Source of the DNA: Ekhidna sp051379705
GTDB taxonomy: Bacteria > Bacteroidota > Bacteroidia > Cytophagales > Cyclobacteriaceae
NCBI RefSeq assembly: GCF_051379705.1
Contig: NZ_CP179868.1
Span: 1,240,001-1,304,000 of the forward strand
Length of the DNA: 64,000 nucleotides
Direction: 5' to 3'
Positions 36,018 to 44,819 of this stretch are shown one piece after another; within the stretch, counting starts at the first letter, position 1; each line of letters opens with the position of its first letter. The translations under genes were made by a program, and so were the position numbers. The notes under the pieces were generated by a model. It did no database searches, was not told the origin of the DNA, and saw nothing but the letters and a program-made list of their open reading frames with translations.

Positions 36018-36830
36018 ATGTCACATAATCTACTGAAAGGAAAAAGAGGAATCATTTCTGGCGCTTTGGATCAAAATTCCATCGCGTGGAAAGTAGCTGA
36101 GAAAGCTCACGAGCAAGGAGCCACATTCACCTTGACAAATGCTCCTATCGCTATGCGAATGGGTGAGATCAATAAACTAGGCGAGCAATGCAACGCAGAG
36201 ATCATTCCTGCCGATGCTACTTCCATGGAAGATCTAGAAAATCTATTTACAAAGTCTCAGGAAGCACTTGGTGGCAAGATCGACTTTGTACTTCACTCAA
36301 TCGGCATGAGTCCGAATGTTCGGAAAGGAAAAGATTACGGAGATTTAAACTACGACTGGTTCCAAAAAACATTGGATGTTTCCGCTCTATCATTTCATAA
36401 GATGATGCAGACAGCCGAAAAACTGGATGCCATGAACGAGTGGGGTTCAATCCTTGGACTTTCCTATATCGCCGCTCAAAGAACATTCCCTGATTATGCA
36501 GACATGGCACAAGCCAAAGCACTGCTCGAATCCATTGCAAGAAGCTATGGCTACCGATTCGGTGTAAGCAAGAAGGTACGTGTGAACACCATTTCACAAT
36601 CACCGACTATGACCACAGCCGGTTCAGGCGTACCAGGCTTTGATGTATTCTTTAACTATGCGGATAAAATGTCTCCGCTTGGAAACGCTGACGCTGAAAG
36701 CTGTGCAGACTACTGTATCTCCATGTTCTCAGATCTCACCAGAATGGTGACCATGCAAAACCTAATGCACGATGGTGGATTCTCTACCTCAGGCATTACC
36801 GATGCAATGGTGGAAGAGCTAAGTAAGTGA
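36018..36830 (+). CDS. fabI: Enoyl-[acyl-carrier-protein] reductase (NADH)
   Basis: FabI reduces trans-2-enoyl-ACP in the last step of each fatty-acid elongation cycle. The protein (270 aa) has the atypical SDR nucleotide site GKRGIISGALDQNSIAW, the LHSIGMSP segment and the Tyr-x6-Lys catalytic motif in DYADMAQAKALLE, then SQSPTMTTAGSGV. Everything expected is present. The gene stands alone between two sets of REP-like repeats. Confidence 0.95.
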   Translation: MSHNLLKGKRGIISGALDQNSIAWKVAEKAHEQGATFTLTNAPIAMRMGEINKLGEQCNAEIIPADATSMEDLENLFTKSQEALGGKIDFVLHSIGMSPNVRKGKDYGDLNYDWFQKTLDVSALSFHKMMQTAEKLDAMNEWGSILGLSYIAAQRTFPDYADMAQAKALLESIARSYGYRFGVSKKVRVNTISQSPTMTTAGSGVPGFDVFFNYADKMSPLGNADAESCADYCISMFSDLTRMVTMQNLMHDGGFSTSGITDAMVEELSK

Positions 36831-36841
36831 CAGTTTTTAAC

Positions 36842-36909
36842 TGTCATCCTGAACGCAGTGAAGGATCTATCAACAACGGAGATAGATTCCTCCTTTCGTC
36901 GGAATGACA
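36842..36909. repeat. REP-like inverted repeat between fabI and ispE
   Basis: TGTCATCCTGAACGCAGTG at 36842 begins a 30-bp arm ending GGATCTATC (36871), answered by GATAGATTCC ... GGAATGACA at 36881-36909. The arms are imperfect inverted copies around a 9-bp loop, so the RNA could fold into a long hairpin. It belongs to the same repeat family as the elements upstream of fabI. Confidence 0.75.
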
Positions 36910-36929
36910 TTCAAGAATAATCAGCCAAA

Positions 36930-37718
36930 ATGATCACCTTCCCCAACGCTAAAATCAATCTTGGACTCAACATTGTGAGCAAGCGGGAAGATGGATATCA
37001 CAATATTGAAAGCTGCTTCTATCCTATCCCATGGCATGACAGCCTGGAAGTGATAGAAGCAGCTTCTTTTGCTTTTCACAGCTATGGATTAGATATCCCG
37101 GGAGACTCATCTTCCAACTTGTGCGTAAAAGCCTTTGAGTTGATCAAAAAAGATCACCATATCCCTTCGGTGGAGATTCATCTTTTAAAAAACATACCAA
37201 TGGGTGCAGGACTTGGAGGTGGCTCTGCAGATGGAGCATTTATGCTTAAGATGCTTAACGAAATGTTTCGACTCAGTCTGACTGACTCGCAACTTGAGAC
37301 TTATGCTTTACAACTTGGGAGCGACTGCCCATTCTTTATTAAGAATCAACCAGTGATCGCAATGGGACGTGGGGAACAATTAACCTCTATTGATCTTGAT
37401 CTTTCAGGTTATCATCTGGCAATTCATAATCCGGGCATTCATGTAAGCACCAGAGAAGCATATGGCGGTGTATCGCCAAAAAATCCTACAAAGTCTGTAA
37501 GGGAGATTATCCAGACACCCCTTAAGCATTGGAAAGGTACATTGGTCAATAATTTTGAATCGTCCATTTTCCCAAACCATCCGGCTATCGCCGATTTAAA
37601 GCAAGAAATGTATGATACAGGTGCTGTGTATGCTTCCATGACTGGAAGTGGAAGCACGGTGTTTGGGTTGTTTGAGGGAGAGGTTAAAGGCAAAGGATGG
37701 AAATGCCTTTCGACATAA
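36930..37718 (+). CDS. ispE: 4-diphosphocytidyl-2-C-methyl-D-erythritol kinase
   Basis: IspE is a GHMP kinase of the MEP pathway to isoprenoids. The 262-residue protein has the N-terminal FPNAKINLGLN with catalytic Lys8, the ATP loop PMGAGLGGGSADGA at about 90-103, LGSDCPFF with catalytic Asp132, and the C-terminal MTGSGSTVFGLF. It is slightly short at the C-terminus but otherwise complete. Confidence 0.95.
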   Translation: MITFPNAKINLGLNIVSKREDGYHNIESCFYPIPWHDSLEVIEAASFAFHSYGLDIPGDSSSNLCVKAFELIKKDHHIPSVEIHLLKNIPMGAGLGGGSADGAFMLKMLNEMFRLSLTDSQLETYALQLGSDCPFFIKNQPVIAMGRGEQLTSIDLDLSGYHLAIHNPGIHVSTREAYGGVSPKNPTKSVREIIQTPLKHWKGTLVNNFESSIFPNHPAIADLKQEMYDTGAVYASMTGSGSTVFGLFEGEVKGKGWKCLST

Positions 37719-38033
37719 ATCATCAAAATTGATACAGTCATAAAACCACAAAAAATCAATTTAGAGGAATAGCCTTTATTTGAAAATCTATCTAAAGAAT
37801 TTTTAAGAATTGCCCCGTTCTCCAACGAGAATACCAGGTTAGACCTAGCCATCAGAAACGTTTGAATTTGAATATTGCCTCCCAACAGAGCTATCTATTG
37901 AAAGGACAAACTCTCGTGCCCAAAAAAACTTACAAAGTTCAATACGAATATTCGGGAATACGCATTTATACAAGCTAAACCTGTTAGCTTCGTCACAATT
38001 TAAAAAAGAACTAAACCAGCATTACAATTTACT
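37719..38033. other. 315-bp region without a recognised gene
   Basis: AT-rich sequence between ispE and a lipoprotein gene. I find no reading frame with family features, no tRNA-like fold and no clear terminator. TAGCTTCG (37985-37992), one mismatch from TAnnTTTG, could be the -7 box of the lipoprotein gene, 41 nt before its ATG. Confidence 0.4.
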
Positions 38034-39158
38034 ATGGATAAAATAAAAAATCTAACCTTCATTCACCTGCTTATTGCAACTGTATTAATTGGCTGTAGCT
38101 CCGAAGATCCACTCCCAGAGACTCCAATTAATTTCGACCTTTTCGACGCTAGAGCTATTGTATTTAAGCAAGCATCTTCGGATGATAGCAACATTAATGG
38201 CAATCTATTTAAGGTTGATAATAGTGGAAAAATAAGCGCAGTAATAGATAGCGCTACGGTGACTTTCGCAAGAACTTTTTCCAAAGGACTTTACGTGGAG
38301 ATTCGCGAAGATGGAGCTCCAGACGTCAGAAGATTTTATGTATATCACAACAGCTCTTACTTAGAAATTGAAGATGAAATTAATGGCGAATACAAGGGCG
38401 AAAATGAAAATGGTGATTTAATATTTTCTGATGTCTCAATTCTACGTGCAAGCTCTCTTGAGATTGATAAATTGGAAACTACTCTTGATTTTCCAACAGT
38501 TCAGTCTCTTTCCGGCAATCTGGCTATAATCACGGACAACTCCGTTTTTCAAATATTCAATACTGTAAGCAATGTTCGCTACAATGTAAATGGGTGCAAC
38601 GGACCAAGAATGGAGGCCTTTCCTGAAAGCACAATGGCAATTTTAGACGATTGTTCAAACCAAATTTTAATTGACATAAGCAATGGAAACAGAACAGTAG
38701 CAGACATTAGCAGCTGGAATCATGAATCATTGAGAGTATCAGATGGTATAATAGTCCTTAATCAAGCAATGTCTGAAGTTGGAGATTTCACCAATTATGC
38801 TTTAGGTCATTTCGATACTAATGGAAATCTTAGTGTATTAACAGAAAACATATTTCAGCCAGGATCCTCCTCATGTATGAATTGCGGACTTCCAAACGAA
38901 GTGCTTTTCGGAAATGATGAATACCTGGTAGTAAGAGAGTTAAATAAAATTTCTTTAGTCAATAGAAATGAAAATAATTCTATCAGTACAATTTTGGACG
39001 GTTATAATGTTTCAAAAGTAAGCCTTGGAGATCATTTGATTTATTATTTAGCTGAGGATAACCTTGGGAATCCCCTGATAGGAGTTTATGACATTTTGAA
39101 TAAAACTAATCAAGTATTGGATAGTGAGACATCATTCGATGAAATACAAACATTCTAG
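38034..39158 (+). CDS. Hypothetical lipoprotein, 374 aa
   Basis: A lipoprotein with lipobox LIGC and lipidated Cys21, followed by SSEDPLPETP, a linker style common in surface-directed Bacteroidota lipoproteins. The mature part is acidic and rich in Asn, Asp and Ser, with repeated short beta-strand patterns (for example NLFKVDNSGKISAVID, and ALGHFDTNGNLSVLTEN), suggestive of a beta-propeller. I do not recognise a family. It stands alone with spacers of about 300 and 200 bp on either side. Confidence 0.8.
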   Translation: MDKIKNLTFIHLLIATVLIGCSSEDPLPETPINFDLFDARAIVFKQASSDDSNINGNLFKVDNSGKISAVIDSATVTFARTFSKGLYVEIREDGAPDVRRFYVYHNSSYLEIEDEINGEYKGENENGDLIFSDVSILRASSLEIDKLETTLDFPTVQSLSGNLAIITDNSVFQIFNTVSNVRYNVNGCNGPRMEAFPESTMAILDDCSNQILIDISNGNRTVADISSWNHESLRVSDGIIVLNQAMSEVGDFTNYALGHFDTNGNLSVLTENIFQPGSSSCMNCGLPNEVLFGNDEYLVVRELNKISLVNRNENNSISTILDGYNVSKVSLGDHLIYYLAEDNLGNPLIGVYDILNKTNQVLDSETSFDEIQTF

Positions 39159-39355
39159 AACATACATCTAAAAAGAAATGATTTGCAGCTATGACACAAG
39201 TAGCTGCGAATCTATCTAGTGCAAGTAAGTCAATAAATGTCCATAACGCAGGCCTTAGCTGAACCGAACTAGAATGATACTACAGACAAGAAAATCTCTT
39301 TAAGGGTTCATTACGTTAAAGCTGTTCAAAATTCATTCTCTACATAAGCATCAAA

Positions 39356-39829
39356 ATGAAACATCACTCTTTTTACTTACTCGTATTAGCTGCTACTTTT
39401 AGCTGCATCCAGAGCTCGGACTTAAAACCTTCGGACATTGCAGAAATTAAGGAACTGGAAAAAGGATATGTTGACGGTTGGTTTGCTGAAAATCAGCAAG
39501 AAGCAGTATTGAAAGTCTTTGATGAGGATGTTGCATTTATACCACATCATGGTGATGATCCTGTGATTGGAAAAGAAAACTTAAGAGAATTCTTTTGGCC
39601 TGATGGAATAGGTGGAATTGTTCACTCATTCAATCATTATCCAGATGCCATAGAAGGTAATAATGGTGTCGCATGGATTCGAGGCAGGTTTGACGTTAAA
39701 TACTCCTGGATAGATCAGGGTGACACCACTACCACTTTTAACGAAGGTAATTATGTCCTGATAGCACGCAAAAAAGAGCAAGAATGGAAAATAGCTACAT
39801 TTATTTTTAATGACCCTCTTGCAGAATGA
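39356..39829 (+). CDS. NTF2-like (DUF4440/SnoaL) lipoprotein
   Basis: A 157-residue protein with a short lipoprotein signal (LAATFSC, Cys17) and an NTF2-fold domain: EIKELEKGYVDGWFAENQ, later VAWIRGRFDVKYSWID and WKIATFIFNDP. Members are small ligand-binding or isomerase-like proteins; the role here is unknown. The frame downstream of its TGA stays open for another 60 codons into the 21-bp repeat array. Confidence 0.82.
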   Translation: MKHHSFYLLVLAATFSCIQSSDLKPSDIAEIKELEKGYVDGWFAENQQEAVLKVFDEDVAFIPHHGDDPVIGKENLREFFWPDGIGGIVHSFNHYPDAIEGNNGVAWIRGRFDVKYSWIDQGDTTTTFNEGNYVLIARKKEQEWKIATFIFNDPLAE

Positions 39830-39918
39830 GGTAGGATTTTTCACGCTATTACTGGATTCAGAAAAGTCAAGATTAGCTTGCATTCATCTATTGAAAAAAG
39901 CTTAAAGGATAAAGCTCC

Positions 39919-40128
39919 ACCCCTACAAAAAATCATTCCGCCGCTAAAGTCAATTGCACTGCCGCACAGTAAAATGATACTGCCGTGCTTGGGAATTATT
40001 CCGCCGCATTAGAAAATCACCCTGCCGCTCTCGGTAATCATTGCGCCGTATGAAAAAACTATTGCGCCGCTATTAGGAGTTATAGAGCCGCATTAGAAAA
40101 CCATAGAGCCGCACTCAGGTACGAGAGA
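39919..40128. repeat. Degenerate tandem array with an exact 21-bp period
   Basis: GCCG(C/T) occurs at 39940, 39961, 39982, 40003, 40024, 40045, 40066, 40087 and 40108, always 21 bp apart, with a weaker copy (ACCCC) at 39919. Between the GC-rich kernels lies AT-rich sequence, often AATnATT or similar. Neighbouring copies share the bases just before the kernel (ATTGC twice, ATAGA twice), as expected from stepwise local duplication. The array lies in the 336-bp gap between two convergent genes and is clearly more GC-rich at its kernels than the surroundings. I do not know its function. Confidence 0.85.
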
Positions 40129-40165
40129 TCGGTCGGATTATATCCCTCAGAAACAAATAGAAATC

Positions 40166-41041
40166 TTAAATCACCATCTCCAAGGCTCCTTTGACTACTT
40201 CAGCCTTCACTTCTTCCACTTCTCCAATCACTTCCCCATCTACCTGAAGTGTATGCTTCCCTTTTGCAGTAATCTTCACTTTTTTCCCTTGATGGATGGC
40301 AAAATATTCCGAATCTTCCAGGTGCCCCACAAAGCTGTGCCATGTTAAATTCGGTAGTTTATGCCGGGGGATAGGCTTAAAAACACACACTTCAAATAAA
40401 CCATCTTGCATATCGCAACGAGGATTTACCACGGCTCCCGTGCCATAGCTGGACGCATTAGCTATTACAATCATCTCAGCAGTGTAGTTGTACGATTCAC
40501 CATCAATTTCAATATTAAAATCGCCGTGCTTCCTCTCCACAATTTTCTTAAAGAATGAAACAGCATACCCCAACTTGCCACGAGTACCTTCCTCCTCAAA
40601 TTCTTTGATCAGCTCAGCATTAAAACCAATATCACTCAAGTGTAAGCATAGTTCTCCATCTACCCTTACCGCATCAATGGTTTTGGTTTTTAGTTCTACT
40701 AATAGATTGAGGTTCTCATTCCAATCCTCAGGAATATTTAGCTCCGTTGCTAATCCGTTGGCTGATCCTAACGGAAGAATTGCCAGCTTTATAAAAGTCC
40801 CCAGCAGCTGCTCTGCGATTAATTTCACCGTTCCGTCTCCCCCACCCGCTACAACAACCGCAGGCTGAAATTTTTCAATTGAATCTCTTACAGACTCAGC
40901 GTCATTTTCACCTGTAGTCTTCAGCAATTCGAATGTGATATCCTTTTTTGTGCAAAAGTCCTCAATGAGTCCATCGAGATCTTCTTTGTCTGTATCCCCT
41001 GCTATTGGGTTAATTACGAATAAAACCTTTAGTTTGTCCAC
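40166..41041 (-). CDS. Diacylglycerol kinase-type lipid kinase (YegS/DgkB family)
   Basis: A 291-residue soluble lipid kinase. The catalytic domain has VVVAGGGDGTVKLIAEQLLG with GGGDGT at about residues 66-71, PLGSANGLATELNIP, and the C-terminal beta-rich half with NASSYGTGAVVNPRC. It phosphorylates diacylglycerol or a related lipid. An alternative TTG start at 41071 lies inside the -7 promoter box, so the GTG at 41041 (VDKLKVLFVINP) is the likely start. Confidence 0.88.
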   Translation of the reverse strand: MDKLKVLFVINPIAGDTDKEDLDGLIEDFCTKKDITFELLKTTGENDAESVRDSIEKFQPAVVVAGGGDGTVKLIAEQLLGTFIKLAILPLGSANGLATELNIPEDWNENLNLLVELKTKTIDAVRVDGELCLHLSDIGFNAELIKEFEEEGTRGKLGYAVSFFKKIVERKHGDFNIEIDGESYNYTAEMIVIANASSYGTGAVVNPRCDMQDGLFEVCVFKPIPRHKLPNLTWHSFVGHLEDSEYFAIHQGKKVKITAKGKHTLQVDGEVIGEVEEVKAEVVKGALEMVI

Positions 41042-41068
41042 GTGTTTTTGATTGGATATCCTTATTAA

Positions 41069-41076
41069 CAAAACTA
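41069..41076 (-). promoter_or_regulatory. -7 promoter box of the lipid kinase gene
   Basis: TAGTTTTG on the minus strand matches TAnnTTTG, 27 bp before the GTG at 41041. It excludes the upstream TTG as start. Confidence 0.5.
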
Positions 41077-41152
41077 ACTCGAATCAGTCATCTCAATATT
41101 CAAAAAAATTCGCATTCGGTTTTTCCTTTGGCTGAAAAAAAAGCTCGGAATT

Positions 41153-42118
41153 ATGCGTCCTCCCACGGTCATTCCTTATCGGGGGTACGGTAATGCCACA
41201 CAGATTAGCATTTCGGGTCACGTGCTGGAAAACAGACCAAATTTCCTTGCAAGTGAAACCGATAAAAAAAGGAAGAACTTCAAAAATATGCTTGCCCGAT
41301 ACATGAGCACAGCGATACCCGACACAGAGGTAAACGTATATTTCAAAGCACACGAAAGCTCATTCAAAACAGATGAGCTTGGTTTTTTTCAAAAGTCCAT
41401 TGCACTAGATCTCCCAGCTCAACCGGGATGGCATACAGTTACATTCACCATTAAGGATGAGCAAGGAAAAGAATGCTCCAAAGAAGAGGGAGAAGTACTC
41501 ATAGTAAATGATAAGGCTACATTTGGAGTCATTTCTGATATAGATGATACGGTTTTGATCTCACACGCTACCCAGCTTCTCCGCAAGCTTCGATTGATAC
41601 TTACTAAGAATGCCAAGACACGGCTTCCATTCGAAGGTGTAAGAGAATTTTACCATAAACTAGCTGGCGATAATTCCGCCAACCCAATATTCTACGTGAG
41701 CAGCAGTGAGTGGAATCTGTTTGATTTTCTAAAAGACTTTTTCGAAACCCAGAATCTACCAAAAGGACCTTTCCTGCTTCAGAGATTTAAGGAGGGACTT
41801 AAAGAACTCATTAAGTCTGGTGGCGGTACACACATGCATAAGCAGGAAAAGATTGAAGCTCTGATGGAGTGTTATACAGATCTGCCCTTTGTACTAATAG
41901 GAGACAGTGGACAAAGAGATCCTGAGATTTACGCAGAGATTGTGAAAAAGTATCCAAAGCGTATAAAAGCCATCTATATTCGAGCAATAGGAAAAAACAA
42001 AGAGCTATCGCCTGAAGTTGAGCAAATCACTCAAAATGCTGATGTCCCGGTACTTATGGTCAGTCATACAGACGAAGCTTACCGACATGCAGTATCAATT
42101 GGTCTGATTAAGGATTAA
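41153..42118 (+). CDS. App1-family phosphatidate phosphatase-like protein (DUF2183)
   Basis: A 321-residue protein. The C-terminal catalytic domain carries the HAD-type DxDxT motif as DIDDT at residues 129-133 (GVISDIDDTVLIS), followed by YVSSSEWNLFDFL and LIGDSGQRDPEIY. The N-terminal 120 residues form a beta-sandwich (QISISGHVLENRP). App1 dephosphorylates phosphatidic acid to diacylglycerol in yeast. The divergent neighbour is a diacylglycerol kinase-type enzyme, so both enzymes for the same lipid interconversion lie side by side; the functional link is inference. Confidence 0.88.
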   Translation: MRPPTVIPYRGYGNATQISISGHVLENRPNFLASETDKKRKNFKNMLARYMSTAIPDTEVNVYFKAHESSFKTDELGFFQKSIALDLPAQPGWHTVTFTIKDEQGKECSKEEGEVLIVNDKATFGVISDIDDTVLISHATQLLRKLRLILTKNAKTRLPFEGVREFYHKLAGDNSANPIFYVSSSEWNLFDFLKDFFETQNLPKGPFLLQRFKEGLKELIKSGGGTHMHKQEKIEALMECYTDLPFVLIGDSGQRDPEIYAEIVKKYPKRIKAIYIRAIGKNKELSPEVEQITQNADVPVLMVSHTDEAYRHAVSIGLIKD

Positions 42119-42155
42119 TAATTATACGCCCCTTACATACAGTCTCCAAATATTC

Positions 42156-42163
42156 TATCTTTG
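42156..42163 (+). promoter_or_regulatory. -7 promoter box of the SulP gene
   Basis: TATCTTTG matches TAnnTTTG and lies 21 nt before the ATG at 42185. It overlaps the alternative TTG start at 42161, which is therefore unlikely to be used. Confidence 0.55.
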
Positions 42164-42184
42164 CGCGCTTATTTGAGTAGACGT

Positions 42185-43798
42185 ATGAAAAGATTATTTC
42201 GAAACTTCACATTCAATCCAAAAAATGACATCCTTTCAGGACTCACAGTTGCTTTGGCACTAGTTCCTGAAGCCGTGGCTTTTGCTTTCGTGGCAGGCAT
42301 TGATCCAATGGTTGGACTATACGGTGCCTTTATGATGGGAATTGTCACTTCAATGTTTGGTGGTCGCCCGGGTATGATCTCCGGCGCTACCGGTGCAATG
42401 GCAGTCGTAATGGTGCATATGATCCAAAAAGGAAATGAGGTCGGAAATGCACTCAGTACTCCTATTGATAACCTTGGATTACAATGGCTATTCATTACAC
42501 TTTTGCTTGTGGGGGCAATTCAAATATTGGCTGGTATTTTACGATTAGGAAAATTTGTCCGTTTGATACCGCATTCAGTAATGATGGGTTTCGTAAATGG
42601 TTTGGCGATCGTCATATTCCTCTCTCAGCTTGGCTTATTCAAGGAGCGCATCAATGGTGAATATCAATGGATGGGTGGATTAGACCTATATATCATGTTG
42701 GGACTTGTGGGGCTGACAATGGCTATTATGTACTTTCTTCCAAAACTGACCAAGAAACTACCGGCGGCTTTAGTAGGTATTATCGTGGTAGCGTCCATCA
42801 CCATTTTCGGCGGGCTGGATGTGAGTACAGTTGGTTCGTTTATTCGCGAAGGTGGTGGTAACGGACTGGAAGGGAGCTTACCTAGCTTTCAAATTCAAAT
42901 TTTTGGGCTCTTAGAAACCCTTCAAGGCCATTGGGGATTGATCATTTCTACTGCGGTTCTTTTAGCAGCAGTGGGTCTTATAGAATCATTGATGACCCTT
43001 AACCTTATTGATGACATGACCGAAACGCGAGGTAGTGGTAATCGTGAATGCGTGGCTCAAGGTGGCGCTAACGTTCTTAATGGTTTGTTTGGAGGAATGG
43101 GAGGTTGCGCTATGATAGGTCAGTCGATCATTAATGTGAGTTCGGGTGGAAGAGGACGATTGTCTGGAATTACCGCCGCACTGGCATTGCTTTGTTTTAT
43201 TCTATTTGCCGCACCACTTATTGAGCAAATCCCAATTGCAGCTTTAGTTGGTGTAATGTTTATGGTTGTAATCGGCACATTCGCATGGAGTAGCTTCCGT
43301 ATTATCAATAAAATACCACTGGCCGATGCTATCGTACTGGTTACGGTTTCTGCAATTACGGTTTGGCAGGATTTGGCTATCGCAGTAATTGTAGGTGTGA
43401 TTATGTCTGCTCTTGTATTCGCATGGCAAAATGCTACGAAGATCCGAGCGCGTAAATCAATCAAAGAGGATGGCACCAAAGTATATGAAATATGGGGGCC
43501 GTTATTCTTCGGTTCCGTGCAATCATTCAACTCAAAGTTTGATCCGGCCAATGATCCAGAAAATGTTGAATTAGACTTTCTGGAATCTAGAGTAAGCGAC
43601 CACTCGGGCATTGAAGCCATTTTCGCACTGGAAAAGAAATACAAAGACTATGGGAAAAATGTGAAACTGGTTCATCTTAGTCCGGAGTGTAAAATGCTAC
43701 TTTACAAAGCCAGTCCTGACTTTGAGCATATGATTGTGTCTTCTATCGATGATCCGCGCTATCATGTGGTGACTGATTTGATGGATCAAGAAATTTAA
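42185..43798 (+). CDS. SulP-family inorganic anion transporter
   Basis: A 537-residue membrane transporter (SLC26/SulP). Typical parts are the first helices with LSGLTVALALVPEAVAFAFV, the signature GLYGAFMMGIVTSMFGGRPGMISGATGA, about 12-14 hydrophobic segments to residue 410, and a C-terminal STAS domain (about 430-530; ENVELDFLESRVSDHSG). Substrates of the family include sulfate, bicarbonate and other anions; none is fixed by sequence. The RMKRLFRNFTFNPKND start matches related Bacteroidota proteins. Confidence 0.92.
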   Translation: MKRLFRNFTFNPKNDILSGLTVALALVPEAVAFAFVAGIDPMVGLYGAFMMGIVTSMFGGRPGMISGATGAMAVVMVHMIQKGNEVGNALSTPIDNLGLQWLFITLLLVGAIQILAGILRLGKFVRLIPHSVMMGFVNGLAIVIFLSQLGLFKERINGEYQWMGGLDLYIMLGLVGLTMAIMYFLPKLTKKLPAALVGIIVVASITIFGGLDVSTVGSFIREGGGNGLEGSLPSFQIQIFGLLETLQGHWGLIISTAVLLAAVGLIESLMTLNLIDDMTETRGSGNRECVAQGGANVLNGLFGGMGGCAMIGQSIINVSSGGRGRLSGITAALALLCFILFAAPLIEQIPIAALVGVMFMVVIGTFAWSSFRIINKIPLADAIVLVTVSAITVWQDLAIAVIVGVIMSALVFAWQNATKIRARKSIKEDGTKVYEIWGPLFFGSVQSFNSKFDPANDPENVELDFLESRVSDHSGIEAIFALEKKYKDYGKNVKLVHLSPECKMLLYKASPDFEHMIVSSIDDPRYHVVTDLMDQEI

Positions 43799-43855
43799 GT
43801 GTAACACGACATTCATCACATTCGTCATTAATTTCGACACCTAACCTACGAATTA

Positions 43856-44815
43856 ATGAAAGCAATCCATTGCACCTCATACGGTCCAGTCGAAAATCTA
43901 AAACTGGTTGAAGTAGAGAAACCATCGCCAAAAGCGAATGAGGTACTTATCAAAGTACATTGCAGTGCGGTAAACGACTATGACTGGAGCATGGTTCGTG
44001 GCAAACCTGGGGTTTACCGTCTATTCTTTGGATTGTTTAAGCCTAAACGCCCGATTCTCGGAATGGAGCTATCAGGAACAATTGAGGGATTGGGTGAGGA
44101 AGCCAGCAATTTCAAGATTGGCGATGCGGTGTACGGAGATATTTCAGATCATGGATTTGGAAGCTTTGCAGAATACATTTGTATAAATGAAAAGGCGGTC
44201 GTGAGAAAGCCTGAATATATGTCTTTTGAAGATGCAGCTGCACTTTCCCATGCAGCGAACCTTGCTTGGCAGGGGCTTGTGGATGTAGGACAAATTTCTA
44301 ATGGAATGGGCGTTTTAATCAACGGAGCAGGTGGTGGGGTTGGTACACTGGGATTGTACCTTGCCAAAACATATGACGCTAAAGTAACTGGAGTAGATAC
44401 TGGCGATAAACTCAAGGCCATGGCTAAAATTGGCTTTGATCACATTCTGGATTACAAGCAAACAGATTTTACCAAAGAAAAAGAAAGGTATGATTTAATA
44501 CTTGATGCAAAAACCAGCAGACCTCCTAATTCATTCATTCAGGCACTATCGCCCAAGGGCAAGTATGTCTCCATTGGAGGTGAAATCAAGAACTTGCTTC
44601 AGCTTGCGTTCGCTAGAAAAATACGAAAGAAGCCAGTTTACATGGTAGGCCTGAAAGCAAACAAAGACCTTGATAAGATACATCCACTTTACGAAAAAGG
44701 TCTATTGAAACCTGTAGTGGACGGACCTTATCCATTGGAAAAGACGCCTTGGGCGATTCAGCATTTTGGCGATGGCCTCCATACCGGAAAAGTTATAATT
44801 TCTATGTTGGACTAG
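43856..44815 (+). CDS. Zinc-independent MDR-family NAD(P)H oxidoreductase (quinone reductase-like)
   Basis: A 319-residue medium-chain dehydrogenase. It has the GroES-like N-terminal domain (KAIHCTSYGPVENLKLVEVEKP), the nucleotide loop GVLINGAGGGVGTLGLYLAK and the C-terminal GDGLHTGKVIISM. The catalytic-zinc ligands of alcohol dehydrogenases are missing, which fits quinone oxidoreductase-type enzymes. The weak -7 box TAATTTCG lies at 43829-43836. It is convergent with the serine hydrolase gene, with 4 bp between stops. Confidence 0.88.
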   Translation: MKAIHCTSYGPVENLKLVEVEKPSPKANEVLIKVHCSAVNDYDWSMVRGKPGVYRLFFGLFKPKRPILGMELSGTIEGLGEEASNFKIGDAVYGDISDHGFGSFAEYICINEKAVVRKPEYMSFEDAAALSHAANLAWQGLVDVGQISNGMGVLINGAGGGVGTLGLYLAKTYDAKVTGVDTGDKLKAMAKIGFDHILDYKQTDFTKEKERYDLILDAKTSRPPNSFIQALSPKGKYVSIGGEIKNLLQLAFARKIRKKPVYMVGLKANKDLDKIHPLYEKGLLKPVVDGPYPLEKTPWAIQHFGDGLHTGKVIISMLD

Positions 44816-44819
44816 ATCA

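Noticed and set aside
37439..37885. Minus-strand frame of 148 codons over the end of ispE and the following gap
   Set aside because: Most of it is opposite ispE, and the part in the gap has no promoter or recognisable sequence.
39940..40128. CRISPR array
   Set aside because: The 21-bp units include both kernel and spacer, the kernel is only about 5 bp, there are no cas genes, and the period is far too short.
39940..40128. Terminator or riboswitch formed by the GC-rich kernels
   Set aside because: One strand carries only GCGGC and the other only GCCGC, so kernels cannot pair with each other in a single RNA.
42161..42184. TTG start for the SulP transporter
   Set aside because: It lies inside the -7 promoter box TATCTTTG, so it would not be on the mRNA.
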